34,058 nucleotides of DNA from Candidatus Electronema sp. (GCA_026645415.1 JAPEVH010000003.1:1-34058); one strand, 5' to 3'; shown: positions 8,493 through 17,067, numbered from the stretch's first letter. Numbers and translations are program-made. Notes: generated by a model from the sequence alone, not told the origin.

Positions 8493-8586
8493 TTTCTGCC
8501 CTCTTTAGAAGAAAATGAGATGAGCGAAACAGGGAACTGTTTTTTCCCCATGAGCAAAAAAGTGGGGGCAGGATGGGGGCTACAGC

Positions 8587-8630
8587 TAAAAAAATAAAAA
8601 AAGGAGTTAAGCGTTTCCGCTCAACTCCTT
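8587..8630 (-). terminator. Rho-independent terminator after tRNA-Pro
   Basis: On the minus strand AAGGAGTTGAGCG and CGCTTAACTCCTT form a 13-bp stem (one G-U pair) around a GAAA tetraloop, followed by a run of T residues. It begins eight bases after the tRNA CCA end and terminates the tRNA transcript, possibly including read-through from ihfA. Confidence 0.9.
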
Positions 8631-8638
8631 GAATTTCC

Positions 8639-8715
8639 TGGTCGGAACGAGAGGATTTGAACCTCCGGCCCCCTGAACCCCATTCAGGTGCGCTACCAGG
8701 CTGCGCTACGTTCCG
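8639..8715 (-). tRNA. tRNA-Pro (anticodon GGG)
   Basis: A 77-base cloverleaf with encoded CCA. The acceptor stem pairs CGGAACG with CGTTCCG, the anticodon arm is CCTGA-ATGGGGT-TCAGG giving anticodon GGG, and the T arm contains GGTTCAAATCC. The discriminator is A. It decodes proline CCC/CCU. A good promoter-like pair lies just upstream and a strong terminator just downstream. Confidence 0.96.
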
Positions 8716-8733
8716 AAATGATATATTGACCAC

Positions 8734-8763
8734 TATGTACCATTTTCTGACAAATACTGTCAA
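8734..8763 (-). promoter_or_regulatory. Putative sigma70 promoter for tRNA-Pro
   Basis: On the minus strand a consensus -35 TTGACA (8758-8763) is followed after 18 bases by TACATA (8734-8739), about 20 bases before the tRNA 5' end. The spacing is one base above optimum. No clear terminator separates ihfA from it, so co-transcription with ihfA also remains possible. Confidence 0.55.
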
Positions 8764-8805
8764 CAGCTTCTTTGCCAGTACAGCCTCTTTTCTGCCGATT
8801 TGGGC

Positions 8806-9126
8806 TTAGTTTTCCTCTGTGTTCAGCAGCTCCCGCAGGCGTTTAGAAGGACGGAAAGAAACCATCTTACGTTTGGTGATGGTCATCGCTTCGCCAGTGC
8901 GCGGATTGCGGCCCCGGCGGGGTGATTTGCCACGTACAGTCAGGGTACCAAACTGGACCAGCTTCAGCGATTCACCAGTGACCAGCGTATCTTTCATAGC
9001 AGCAAAGATCGTATCCACCATCTTGGCGGCATTACGCTGGGAAATGCCCAGTTTCTCGTTGATGGAAATGGATAACTCTTTGCGGGTTACATTCCCTTGC
9101 CGCACGACTTCTTTCTGCTCTTTCAT
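8806..9126 (-). CDS. ihfA: Integration host factor alpha subunit (HU/IHF family)
   Basis: A DNA-bending architectural protein of 106 residues. It shows the HU/IHF fold signature: VTRKELSISINEKLGISQ, then FGTLTVRGKSPRRGRNP (beta-arm region with the RGRNPRTGE tip carrying the intercalating proline) and a C-terminal VSFRPSKRLREL. The ATG overlaps the pheT stop (ATGA), the classical pheT-ihfA arrangement, which supports the IhfA rather than HU assignment. It has about ten residues before the usual IHF start, so an internal start is possible, but no better start with a ribosome site is seen. Confidence 0.93.
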   Translation of the reverse strand: MKEQKEVVRQGNVTRKELSISINEKLGISQRNAAKMVDTIFAAMKDTLVTGESLKLVQFGTLTVRGKSPRRGRNPRTGEAMTITKRKMVSFRPSKRLRELLNTEEN

Positions 9127-11558
9127 AATGCTGTATCCTTGCCGTCCCGATATCGACCGCCAAAGCGAGACATCAGCGAACTGACGATTTTTTCGTGGAA
9201 GCCATTGACTGTCTCGTCATCCAAGGTTTTGTCAGTCGAGCGATAGGTGACAGTCAAGGCTACGCTTTTCATACCATCTTCAATGGGCTTGCCGCTGTAC
9301 ACATCAAAAATATCAGCATATATCACATCCTGCATCTTATGGTCAAGGATATCTTGCAACAATTCGCCAGCCTGTACCTGTTCTGGGACAATCAAGGCAA
9401 TATCACGACGCACAGAAGGATAGCGAGGGAGTTGGCTAAAGCTCTTTGCCGCTGCCGACAACTCGTTCAGCACTTCCAGCTCCAATTCTAAGAAATAGAC
9501 CTCTTGTTTGATGCCAAAGGCACGGGCTATCGTAGACGGCACTTTGCTGATCAGGCCAAGCTGCTCTTTATCAGCCATGATACGGAGGGCATAGCCTTGT
9601 TCAGCATACGATTCAGTTTGTCCTGCTGCGCTTTGAAAACTGATTGCCGTCTTTAGCCGCAGTTCCCGGAGCAAAGCCTGTGCTGCACCTTTGAGATCAA
9701 AAAGATCTGTTTCTTGAGCAGCAAAATAAAGGGGACTGGCTTCCGGGCAACGGCTACCGCTGATCACGGCACAGAGCTGATATCGCTCCAGCGGCTGCTG
9801 GCCAAGTGCTGTGAAGGTAAAGACCTTGCCAATTTCAAAAAGACGAACATCGGTCTGTTGGAAGCTGATGTTACGGCGCACATTATCTAAAAGGCTAGGC
9901 AGCAGCATAGTGCGCAGTACAGCCTGATCTTCACTCAGAGGATTGAGCAAATCCACCTGCTGCCTGCGGTGATCCTCTGCCGCTAATTGAAGCAGGTCGC
10001 TGTGTTTTTTTGAGACAAAGGAATAATTGACCGCCTCATAGAAACTGAGTCCAGTCATGAGTCCAGCAATTTTCTTCCGAAGCTGCCGGAGTGGTTCTGG
10101 CTGAGGGCAGTCCATTGCCATCACTGGTAGCGTGATTGGAATCTCATTGTAACCAACCGAGCGAGCTACTTCTTCGACCAAGTCCACCTCGCGTTCAATG
10201 TCAATGCGGAAGGCAGGCACAGTCACATGGAGTAAGTCGCCCTCCCCTTCTACGGCAAATTCAATCCCGCGCAGACAGGCGGCAATCTGCTCTTTGCTCA
10301 GATTGGTGCCTAAAAGGCTGTTGACCCGTTGTACTCGCAAATCAAGCTGAAGCAGCTCTTTTTTGCCCGGATAAAGGTCAAGGCCATCTGCTGCTTGCGC
10401 TCCAGCGAGTTCGCAGATAAGCTGTACCGCTCGCTCCAGAGCTTCGGTCACGCCTTCTGGATTTACACCGCGCTCAAAGCGGTACGAGGCTTCTGAGGCC
10501 AGACTGAGTCTCCGAGCAGTGCGGCGAATAGAGACCGGATCAAAACAAGCTGATTCCAGCAGAATGTCGGTAGTCGCATCTGTTACTTCAGAATTGAGGC
10601 CGCCCATGACCCCAGCCATTGCCACTGGCTTTTCTTGATCACAGATCAAGAGCATATCCGGTTCAAGGCTGCGCTCTGTGCCATCAAGTGTGGTGAATTT
10701 TGTCTCGTCTGCCTTTGGCAGCCTAACCACAATTCCCTTGCCAGCAATTTTGGCATAATCAAAGGCATGAAGCGGCTGGCCATACTCCAGCATAACAAAG
10801 TTGGTGATGTCAACAATGTTGTTGATTGGGCGCATCCCGACGGCCAAAAGTAGCCGCTGGAGCCACCACGGTGAAGGCTTAATCGTTGCCCCAGTCAGCT
10901 TGCGGGCCGCATAACGCGAACAGAGCTGCGAATCCTCAATACTAACCGTAAATTCTGCTGGCGAGGAAAAATCAGGCAGAGTCGTTACAGGGCGACAGAC
11001 CTGCTGACTTGTTACTCCGGCCACCTCACGGGCAATACCAAGTACACTAGCGCAGTCGGCCCGGTTCGGGGTAAGGTCAACTTCGATCATTGTATCAACA
11101 AGACCGAGAGCCTCAGTCAAGGACTGGCCAGAAAGTAAGGCAGAATCCAGCTCAACAATGCCAGAGCTGGCCTCGCTGATGCCCAGCTCTTTCCACGAAC
11201 AAAGCATTCCCTCAGAAACTTGGCCGCGCACCTTGGCTTTCTTAATCTTCATGCCGTCAGGCAGCGTTGTGCCAGGCAAAGCAACAGCCGTCACTAAGCC
11301 AGCCCGGACATTGGGCGCGCCGCAGACTATGGGCAGAACCTGGTCACCGACCTCTACCTCGCAAAGGGTAAGCCGGTCTGCATTAGGATGCTTTTCTACA
11401 GCTAGAACTTTTGCGATCTTGACTGCATCGAGGCCAGCGTACAGCTCCTGCGCTGCATCTACCTCCAAACCAAGCATAGTCAGACGCGCTGCGAGCTGCT
11501 CTGCGGATAAAGTATCGAGTGAAATATATTTACTAAGCCAACTTAGAGTGAATTTCAT
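9123..11558 (-). CDS. pheT: Phenylalanyl-tRNA synthetase beta subunit
   Basis: With PheS it forms the (alpha-beta)2 enzyme that charges tRNA-Phe. The 811 residues cover the whole family architecture: N-terminal MKFTLSWLSKYI, the EMAP-like tRNA-binding domain (about 40-150), the B3/B4 editing domain (about 215-395), B5 (about 405-475), the catalytic-like core, and the C-terminal ferredoxin-like anticodon-binding domain (about 718-810, with PSVRRDIALIV). The stop overlaps ihfA. Unusually, it is not next to pheS, which ends 5.5 kb upstream; the preceding gene is the small SxtK/DUF5989-like gene. There is no strong ribosome-binding site directly before the ATG and I see no convincing new promoter in the 90-base gap, so expression may depend on transcription through the inserted genes. 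Confidence 0.97.
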   Translation of the reverse strand: MKFTLSWLSKYISLDTLSAEQLAARLTMLGLEVDAAQELYAGLDAVKIAKVLAVEKHPNADRLTLCEVEVGDQVLPIVCGAPNVRAGLVTAVALPGTTLPDGMKIKKAKVRGQVSEGMLCSWKELGISEASSGIVELDSALLSGQSLTEALGLVDTMIEVDLTPNRADCASVLGIAREVAGVTSQQVCRPVTTLPDFSSPAEFTVSIEDSQLCSRYAARKLTGATIKPSPWWLQRLLLAVGMRPINNIVDITNFVMLEYGQPLHAFDYAKIAGKGIVVRLPKADETKFTTLDGTERSLEPDMLLICDQEKPVAMAGVMGGLNSEVTDATTDILLESACFDPVSIRRTARRLSLASEASYRFERGVNPEGVTEALERAVQLICELAGAQAADGLDLYPGKKELLQLDLRVQRVNSLLGTNLSKEQIAACLRGIEFAVEGEGDLLHVTVPAFRIDIEREVDLVEEVARSVGYNEIPITLPVMAMDCPQPEPLRQLRKKIAGLMTGLSFYEAVNYSFVSKKHSDLLQLAAEDHRRQQVDLLNPLSEDQAVLRTMLLPSLLDNVRRNISFQQTDVRLFEIGKVFTFTALGQQPLERYQLCAVISGSRCPEASPLYFAAQETDLFDLKGAAQALLRELRLKTAISFQSAAGQTESYAEQGYALRIMADKEQLGLISKVPSTIARAFGIKQEVYFLELELEVLNELSAAAKSFSQLPRYPSVRRDIALIVPEQVQAGELLQDILDHKMQDVIYADIFDVYSGKPIEDGMKSVALTVTYRSTDKTLDDETVNGFHEKIVSSLMSRFGGRYRDGKDTAL

Positions 11559-11648
11559 GGGTATGTAGAATGAAATGCCTTATGTATTTCAACATACAGA
11601 CGCAATCCGGCCTGCATTCTGTATTTCCAATTATCCTAATGATGCTGG

Positions 11649-11801
11649 TTAAAATAAGGCGTAAATAAACGGCGCAACTGCCGAACCTTGGGACAGGACG
11701 ATCAGGGCACCCAGAAGTAGAATAACCAAGATAATGGGTGTCAACCAGAATTTCTTGCGCTCTCGTAAAAATCCCCACAATTCTTTCAGTAAATCCAGCA
11801 T
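11649..11801 (-). CDS. SxtK/DUF5989-like small membrane protein
   Basis: A 50-residue gene. It begins MLDLLKELWGFLRERKKFWL and continues with one strongly hydrophobic helix (about 22-37, IILVILLLGALIVL) and ends in a short FIYALF tail. This pattern (amphipathic KELWxFLxxRKKxW start, a P before the helix, SxxAPFIY end) is what I know of the DUF5989/SxtK family that follows SxtJ in carbamoyltransferase gene sets. It starts eight bases after the SxtJ-like stop, so it is in the same operon. The biochemical role is unknown; a membrane helper of the carbamoyltransferase is the usual guess. Confidence 0.85.
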   Translation of the reverse strand: MLDLLKELWGFLRERKKFWLTPIILVILLLGALIVLSQGSAVAPFIYALF

Positions 11802-11809
11802 ATTGTTTC

Positions 11810-12217
11810 TCAGTAAAGACGGTTTAAATTTTCCAGCTTGGGCTGCCTGCTGTCCGTGCGATAGCTTTTCAGGCTAGGATCAAAGCTGCGCTGCATCGAG
11901 TCTTTACCCAGCAGCCTGAACACTAATGCTGTAGGCGTGAAAATCAGCAGAAAGACAATGCCGAGAATGATTCTGGTGTTGATCCAGCCAAGTATATGAC
12001 CCAAGAACATCCACGCCCGATTCAGCGGGCCAAGTGCTTTGGGCGCAGTCACGCTGACCAGCACGAGCACGACAGCCAGCAGCCAAGGCCAGCTCATCAG
12101 ATGAATGCCCCGGCCTTTCAGCAGTGGAATCAGCAGACCGAAGACGATAACAAATCCGCCCGCAAGAATCAGGCCGAATTTGCGTAGTTCTGCTTGAGAT
12201 AATTTTTCAGTGCTCAT
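11810..12217 (-). CDS. SxtJ-family membrane protein
   Basis: A 135-residue protein with hydrophobic segments at about 14-34, 42-59 and 81-102, the last ending PTALVFRLLGKDSMQRSFDP, the tail signature of SxtJ proteins. ALGPLNRAWMFLGHILGWI between the helices is also typical of the family. It begins two bases after the carbamoyltransferase stop and is followed by the DUF5989-like gene, the same order as sxtI-sxtJ-sxtK in saxitoxin clusters. That order also recurs in many polysaccharide loci, so saxitoxin itself is not implied. The molecular function of SxtJ is not established. Confidence 0.88.
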   Translation of the reverse strand: MSTEKLSQAELRKFGLILAGGFVIVFGLLIPLLKGRGIHLMSWPWLLAVVLVLVSVTAPKALGPLNRAWMFLGHILGWINTRIILGIVFLLIFTPTALVFRLLGKDSMQRSFDPSLKSYRTDSRQPKLENLNRLY

Positions 12218-12219
12218 GT

Positions 12220-14064
12220 TTAATCCAGCTCAAATTCCTGCATCCATTGTTTATCATCGTCCCATTTGGGCTGTTCTGATTTGAGGAGCAGATAGTTTTC
12301 TATCACCAGACAGTCCATATTGGTTCGCATAAAACAGCGATAGGCATCTTCCGGGGTGCAGACAATCGGCTCGCCGCGCACATTAAAGGAGGTGTTGACC
12401 AGCATCGGACAACCGCTTTTCTCCTTGAACGCGCTGGCCAAGGCGTGGTAGCGGGGATTGGTCTCGGCATGAATGGTCTGAATGCGGGCCGAGTTGTCCA
12501 CATGGGTGATCGCAGGCAACGTGGAGCGAGGCACATTCAGCTTTTCCACGCCAAAGAGCTGCTTTTGCTCCTCGGTCATCTGAATACGGTGTTCCTCCTT
12601 CACATCTGCTACAATCAGCATATAGGGACTGTGTCGGTCCAAATTAAAATAATCAGACACGTCCTCGGCCAGCACCGACGGCGCAAAGGGACGGAACGAT
12701 TCCCTGAATTTAATCTTCAGATTCATCACTGACTGCATTTTGGCACTGCGTGGATCGCCAATGATTGAACGCCCGCCGAGCGCACGCGGGCCAAACTCCA
12801 TCCGTCCTTGAAACCAACCAAGAACCTGCTCGTCAGCCAGTAATTCGGCCAATTTGGGCATGAGCTGCGGATCGTCAAGTCGTTCATATCGTGCGCCCAA
12901 GGCGTTCAACCGAGCTTCGATATCCGCCGCTGCAAAGCGCGGCCCCAGATACGACCCGGACATAGTATCATGAACATTGTCCCCTGTCCGCTGGCCTTGG
13001 TATTTTTCATGCCAGACCACCAATGCCGCACCCAGTGCCCCGCCCGCATCACCTGCCGCTGGCTGAATCCAAATATCCTTGAATGGCCCTTCCCGAAGCA
13101 GCCGACCATTGGCAACACAGTTCAGAGCCACGCCGCCTGCCATGCAGAGATATTCTGCGCCAGTCTCCTGCTGCACAGTTCTGGCCAAGCGGAGGACAAT
13201 TTCTTCGGTTACATCCTGAATCGACCGGGCAATGTCCATTTCTCGCTGGGTCAGCTGGCCTTCCGGCTTGCGGGCCGGTGCTCCAAAGAGCTTGGCAAAG
13301 CGGGCATTGGTCATGGTCAGGCCGGTGGCGTAGTTGAAATAGGCCATGTTCAGCCGGAAGGTGCCGTCTTCCTTCAGGTCAAGGAGATTATCAAGAATCA
13401 GATCAACATATTTCGGCTCGCCATAGGGAGCCAGACCCATTAACTTGTATTCGCCAGAATTGACTTTAAAGCCGGTGTAGTAGGTGAAAGCGGAATAAAG
13501 CAGACCAAGCGAATGAGGAAAATCCATCTCCCATAATGCCTGCAAAGTGCTGCCGTCTCCCTGCCAGACTGAGGTGGTCGCCCATTCGCCTACGCCGTCC
13601 AAACAGAGAACTGCCGCCTTCTGAAAGGGACTGGCAAAAAAGGCCGAAGCCGCATGAGCCTGATGGTGTTCTGAGAAGAGTAGATTAGGCAGAGCAGCCT
13701 GCTTGCAGCCGCACAACTTGCTCAGTTCTCTTTTTAGCGTGGTCTTGATGTAGAGCTTTTCCTTCATCCAGATCGGCATGGCGGCGATAAAGGAACGGAA
13801 ACCCTGCGGCGCATAGGTCAGATAGGTTTCCAAGAGCCGCTCAAACTTGACCAAAGGCTTATCATAGAAAACAACATCGCTGATCTGTTCAATGCTGATG
13901 CCCGCCTCTTGCAGACAATACTGAATCGCATGGCCGGGAAAACTGGGATCATGCTTTTTGCGGGTGAAGCGTTCTTCCTGCGCTGCGGCGATAATGTTGC
14001 CATCAGCGAGCAAGGCTGCCGCGCTGTCATGATAATAAGCGGAAATGCCGAGAATATAGGTCAT
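12220..14064 (-). CDS. O-carbamoyltransferase, NodU/TobZ/SxtI family
   Basis: These enzymes convert carbamoyl phosphate and ATP to carbamoyl-AMP and then carbamoylate a hydroxyl on a sugar or natural product. The 614 residues contain the N-terminal ASKHA/Kae1-like domain (ILGISAYYHDSAAALL, residues 4-19; metal-binding SEHHQAHAASAF with His133, 134 and 137; MAGGVALNCVANGRLL) and the C-terminal YrdC-like carbamoyltransferase domain (GWFQGRMEFGPRALGGRSII, then SFNVRGEPIVCTPEDA). All main motifs are present and the length is normal. It leads a set with SxtJ- and SxtK-like genes and follows an SGNH-hydrolase-like gene, suggesting decoration of a cell-surface glycan. The substrate cannot be inferred from sequence. 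Confidence 0.94.
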   Translation of the reverse strand: MTYILGISAYYHDSAAALLADGNIIAAAQEERFTRKKHDPSFPGHAIQYCLQEAGISIEQISDVVFYDKPLVKFERLLETYLTYAPQGFRSFIAAMPIWMKEKLYIKTTLKRELSKLCGCKQAALPNLLFSEHHQAHAASAFFASPFQKAAVLCLDGVGEWATTSVWQGDGSTLQALWEMDFPHSLGLLYSAFTYYTGFKVNSGEYKLMGLAPYGEPKYVDLILDNLLDLKEDGTFRLNMAYFNYATGLTMTNARFAKLFGAPARKPEGQLTQREMDIARSIQDVTEEIVLRLARTVQQETGAEYLCMAGGVALNCVANGRLLREGPFKDIWIQPAAGDAGGALGAALVVWHEKYQGQRTGDNVHDTMSGSYLGPRFAAADIEARLNALGARYERLDDPQLMPKLAELLADEQVLGWFQGRMEFGPRALGGRSIIGDPRSAKMQSVMNLKIKFRESFRPFAPSVLAEDVSDYFNLDRHSPYMLIVADVKEEHRIQMTEEQKQLFGVEKLNVPRSTLPAITHVDNSARIQTIHAETNPRYHALASAFKEKSGCPMLVNTSFNVRGEPIVCTPEDAYRCFMRTNMDCLVIENYLLLKSEQPKWDDDKQWMQEFELD

Positions 14065-14246
14065 GCTGTCAGCTCTTGTCTTCTTTTATTGTAATATGAA
14101 AAACGACAACAGCCATTCAATAGGGAATTTTCCTGTTCGGTTTATGGACTTGTCAGTAGCCATATACTGATGAGGCTGAGGAAAATGATAATACTGCATG
14201 TTATTGGCCTTAGCAACAGCATAAAATAAACTGTAAACCAGCTCTG

Positions 14247-15284
14247 TCACTGTCCTGAATGCTCTTTCAGAAACCCTTTGCGCAAAAAGGCTTCCAAGTG
14301 TTCCGCATATTTTTTAGTGGCTAACGGACTGGGATGGCCGTCGTAAGGAAGATTCATGTACCGAGGATTTTTTCTGAAACTGACCGAAATATCCACATGA
14401 GGAATCCCGTGCTTTTCGGCAAAGGCCAGCATATCTGGGGCAGTACCAATGGTGGCGAAAATGAATTTCACCCCATGCTCTTTGGCGAGTTTATTGATTT
14501 CCAGTACCAGCGCCTTAGAAACCTCGTGGCTCTGTTGCAGCTTCTGCTCCAGTTCATTCCATTTGATTTCCAAAAAGTGGGACAAGGCAGAATAGCGCAT
14601 TAAAGGAAATTCCGTATATTCAACTTTTGCAAGATAATAGCGCAATTTCCCGTTGCTGTCTAAGCGGGCGTAAGGTTGAACCAGCGGGCCGAGTTTGTTC
14701 CACGGGGCAATGGATTTGCGCCGTTTCCGCAGAAAGGTGTTCCGCTCATCATGGATATCCGCATAGGCCAGCACCGCAATTTCCGGGGTCTTTTTCTTTA
14801 ACGCCTCTCGAAATTGAATCAGAGAGTGGATGGTGCCGTAGCCACTGAAACCAAAATTGACCACTTCGTATTCCGGCAGGTGTTCCTGAAGCCGCCAAGG
14901 ATAGGTGTCCTCATCATTCAGGCTCCAACCATGCGTGAAGGAACAGCCCAATATCCAGATTTCCGGCTTGTGGACAGAGGGATCATAAGTATTGAGCGGA
15001 TGCGTGATGCGCAGGCCATTGGGCAGATGGGTGACATGGAAGCTGTAGTGTGTTGCGAGCAGGGTGACGGTGAATTTTCCAGGAATGGCAGCATAGCCCA
15101 ACTTCGGATCTTTTCTAAAGAATTTCCCGCCAGGCTCTACCTGCACCGGAACGTTCCCAACATGCCAAGGACGTATTCCCTTCATGCGCGCAATGAGTTC
15201 CCCACCGCCCAACAAAATAATTGTTAGGAACAGCAAATAGGCTGCATAGAGAATAATTTTGTGCTTCTGAAGAAATTCTTTCAT
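14247..15284 (-). CDS. Membrane-anchored SGNH-hydrolase-like protein
   Basis: A 345-residue protein with one N-terminal membrane helix (about 9-28, ILYAAYLLFLTIILLGGGEL). The periplasmic part holds an SGNH-fold pattern: ILGCSFTHGWSLND as a variant block I (Ser in GCSFTHG as nucleophile), VNFGFSGYGT, and the C-terminal DGHPSPLATKKYAEHL as block V with the Asp-x-His dyad. Proteins of this type include esterases and acyltransferase/deacetylase partners in polysaccharide modification. The ATG was chosen because AGGAAG lies seven bases upstream; a longer frame starts 16 codons earlier. It is 22 bases after the preceding gene and about 180 bases before the carbamoyltransferase, the same strand, so a glycan-modification cassette is likely. 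Confidence 0.82.
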   Translation of the reverse strand: MKEFLQKHKIILYAAYLLFLTIILLGGGELIARMKGIRPWHVGNVPVQVEPGGKFFRKDPKLGYAAIPGKFTVTLLATHYSFHVTHLPNGLRITHPLNTYDPSVHKPEIWILGCSFTHGWSLNDEDTYPWRLQEHLPEYEVVNFGFSGYGTIHSLIQFREALKKKTPEIAVLAYADIHDERNTFLRKRRKSIAPWNKLGPLVQPYARLDSNGKLRYYLAKVEYTEFPLMRYSALSHFLEIKWNELEQKLQQSHEVSKALVLEINKLAKEHGVKFIFATIGTAPDMLAFAEKHGIPHVDISVSFRKNPRYMNLPYDGHPSPLATKKYAEHLEAFLRKGFLKEHSGQ

Positions 15285-15306
15285 TGCTCTGCTTCCTGCG
15301 CTGCGT

Positions 15307-16305
15307 TTAAAAGGAAATGCTAAACGAATCAAACACGCTTTTGGCTTTCAGAAACAATGCAGAACCTTTTTCTGCCGCAGCTAATATTTTTCCTGCCTTG
15401 CCAAGATATTTTTCGACCTGTCCCTGATCTGGATTTTCAGACTCAGAGAGTTCTTCTTTCGCGTTTTCAACATGCCGGACAGCATCGTGCTGTCCTTTGA
15501 TATCAGTCTTTTTCAGTTCATCAAGTAATTCCTCAATCTTTTCGATTTGCTCCTTTTTCTCCGTATAGGTGGTACCGATTGTTACATTTCCTGTTCTGAA
15601 CCGATTGCTGTGATTATCACCCTGCATGGTGTTTGCTGAATTGTTCGCAATATATTTTCTCTGATCCATTTCAGAACTCCCGCTGTTAGTGATATGGAGA
15701 ATAGGATTTGCATGAGATATACTTTGCAGAGGTATCCGTTCAAAGAATTTTTCGTAAAATTCTCTGATATTTCTTTCGACCTGATAATTTTGCTGAAGAA
15801 AGACTATCCTGTTCTTCAGAGCCATGACAATTCTTGCATGTTCAACTGGCTCTAAGACCTCTGGAATCTTGTCAAGATCACCGCTTTTTATCATTTCCAG
15901 ATATTCATCTAAATCCTTCTTGATTATTTTTCTGTTGGCAGTAACGCCAAAATCATGAACAACAATTTTGAAAGATATTTTTCCTTCTTCGCTGGCATCT
16001 ATCGATACAGAAACTTTGTATCCCTTTAGCGTAGCATATTCCTCAAAACCTTTTAGTAGATCATGAAATAAGGATTTCTTTTCTTCTTGAATTTCAATTG
16101 TGACATACCCTTCAGTATCTCTATAAAGTTCATCGGTATCCTTGCTAGTGTTAATAACAATTTTGCTGTTTTCTCCAGTGTAAGTGGCCTCACTTTTCTT
16201 GCTTTTATCATTTTTCAACAAGAAAATTAGGAATCCGAGCACTATTGGAAAGAGTAGTACGAATTCCACCCACAGCACAAATTGTATTTTCTCTTGCAGA
16301 GACAT
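15307..16305 (-). CDS. Unknown membrane-anchored protein with charged coiled-coil tail
   Basis: I do not recognise a named family with certainty. Of 332 residues, 8-30 form one membrane helix (FVLWVEFVLLFPIVLGFLIFLL), followed by a basic stretch indicating a cytoplasmic body. An alpha/beta domain (about 60-190) contains GFEEYATLKGYKVSVSID and KNRIVFLQQNYQVERNIREF. A polar, Asn/Ser-rich middle (about 205-245, NNSANTMQGDNHSNRFRTGN) precedes a charged helical stretch EKKEQIEKIEELLDELKK and a small Ala/Lys-rich C-terminal helix. The layout resembles sensor or effector proteins with a GDN-type linker. It is first gene of the cassette between pheS and pheT and is more AT-rich than its neighbours. 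No ribosome-binding site is obvious. Confidence 0.75.
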   Translation of the reverse strand: MSLQEKIQFVLWVEFVLLFPIVLGFLIFLLKNDKSKKSEATYTGENSKIVINTSKDTDELYRDTEGYVTIEIQEEKKSLFHDLLKGFEEYATLKGYKVSVSIDASEEGKISFKIVVHDFGVTANRKIIKKDLDEYLEMIKSGDLDKIPEVLEPVEHARIVMALKNRIVFLQQNYQVERNIREFYEKFFERIPLQSISHANPILHITNSGSSEMDQRKYIANNSANTMQGDNHSNRFRTGNVTIGTTYTEKKEQIEKIEELLDELKKTDIKGQHDAVRHVENAKEELSESENPDQGQVEKYLGKAGKILAAAEKGSALFLKAKSVFDSFSISF

Positions 16306-17067
16306 TATCGATAAAAATTACTACATCTTCATATTTGCAGCCGTTGTCACCCAAAATATCCAGTCTACTGTCCACAATTCTGTAGGATAGGGGACAACAG
16401 AGCAGCGCATCTAGTTTCGCCGCCCGCTGTTTCCATCTTTGCTGCTGAAATATCGCTTGGTAGGCCGTTCCGTACTTCTCCGGCCTACTGTAACAGCTTG
16501 GGAATGCTTCGTGTTAGCATAATTGCATCCTCTTGCTTTCTTTTATTTTCACGCCAGCACTAAATAGCGGCTGATGTTTATTGTCTTGCACGATAGGGAT
16601 TTCTTGCTGAACGAGCACGCTTCTTTGCTTGACAAGTCCGCAACAAAAGAGCAAAAAGCCGCATTCTTCTTGCAATGACTCGCAATCAAGATGCGCGCTA
16701 CGGCTTTTCTGCTGCGATGTCTCGCAACCTAGAAAGAACACAATCGTTGTGCTAATCTATGTATGATCAGCTTGTTACTAACGTATTAGACCTTTTGTAT
16801 AAGTCATTTGTTACTGTAACCTAGCTATCTGAAATACAAAAGTACGTAAATTTTGTAGGATGAAGATGTTAAGCGGCCAATAAGAGGAGTAGTCAATCGA
16901 ACGGTCGGGGCTTTGCCAAACAATATATACAGAACGTGCTGAGTACTGCTGAACCTCATGTGCACAGGGGCGGGTGTCTCATCACCGCTTGGCGTGACGA
17001 CAAACTTTCACTTGATACCGTTCAAAACTATAGCCGCACGATATGTAGAATATGTGAAGAATGCTGC
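16306..17067. other. Long intergenic gap in the split phe operon
   Basis: About 760 bases with no gene I can support, lying between the end of pheS and the first cassette gene. A 75-codon open minus-strand frame (16514-16741) is cysteine- and serine-rich and matches nothing I know. A hairpin with perfect 8-bp arms (GTAGGCCG / CGGCCTAC) lies at 16460-16488. No IS end or integrase remnant is recognised. Confidence 0.5.
16460..16488. repeat. 8-bp inverted repeat (hairpin)
   Basis: GTAGGCCG at 16460-16467 and CGGCCTAC at 16481-16488 are exact reverse complements around a 13-base loop. Neither side has a T run, so it is not a typical intrinsic terminator. It could be a folded RNA element or a binding site. 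Confidence 0.45.

Noticed and set aside
11533..11778. 81-codon minus-strand frame overlapping pheT start
   Set aside because: It overlaps the start of pheT and lies in a different phase from the 50-residue SxtK-like gene, which has family features; this frame has none.
11649..14064. Saxitoxin biosynthesis
   Set aside because: Only the I-J-K-like triad is present, which is common in glycan loci; no polyketide synthase, amidinotransferase or other sxt genes are in the window.
16514..16741. 75-codon cysteine-rich minus-strand frame in the pheS cassette gap
   Set aside because: No recognised family, no ribosome-binding site, unusual composition; more likely chance.
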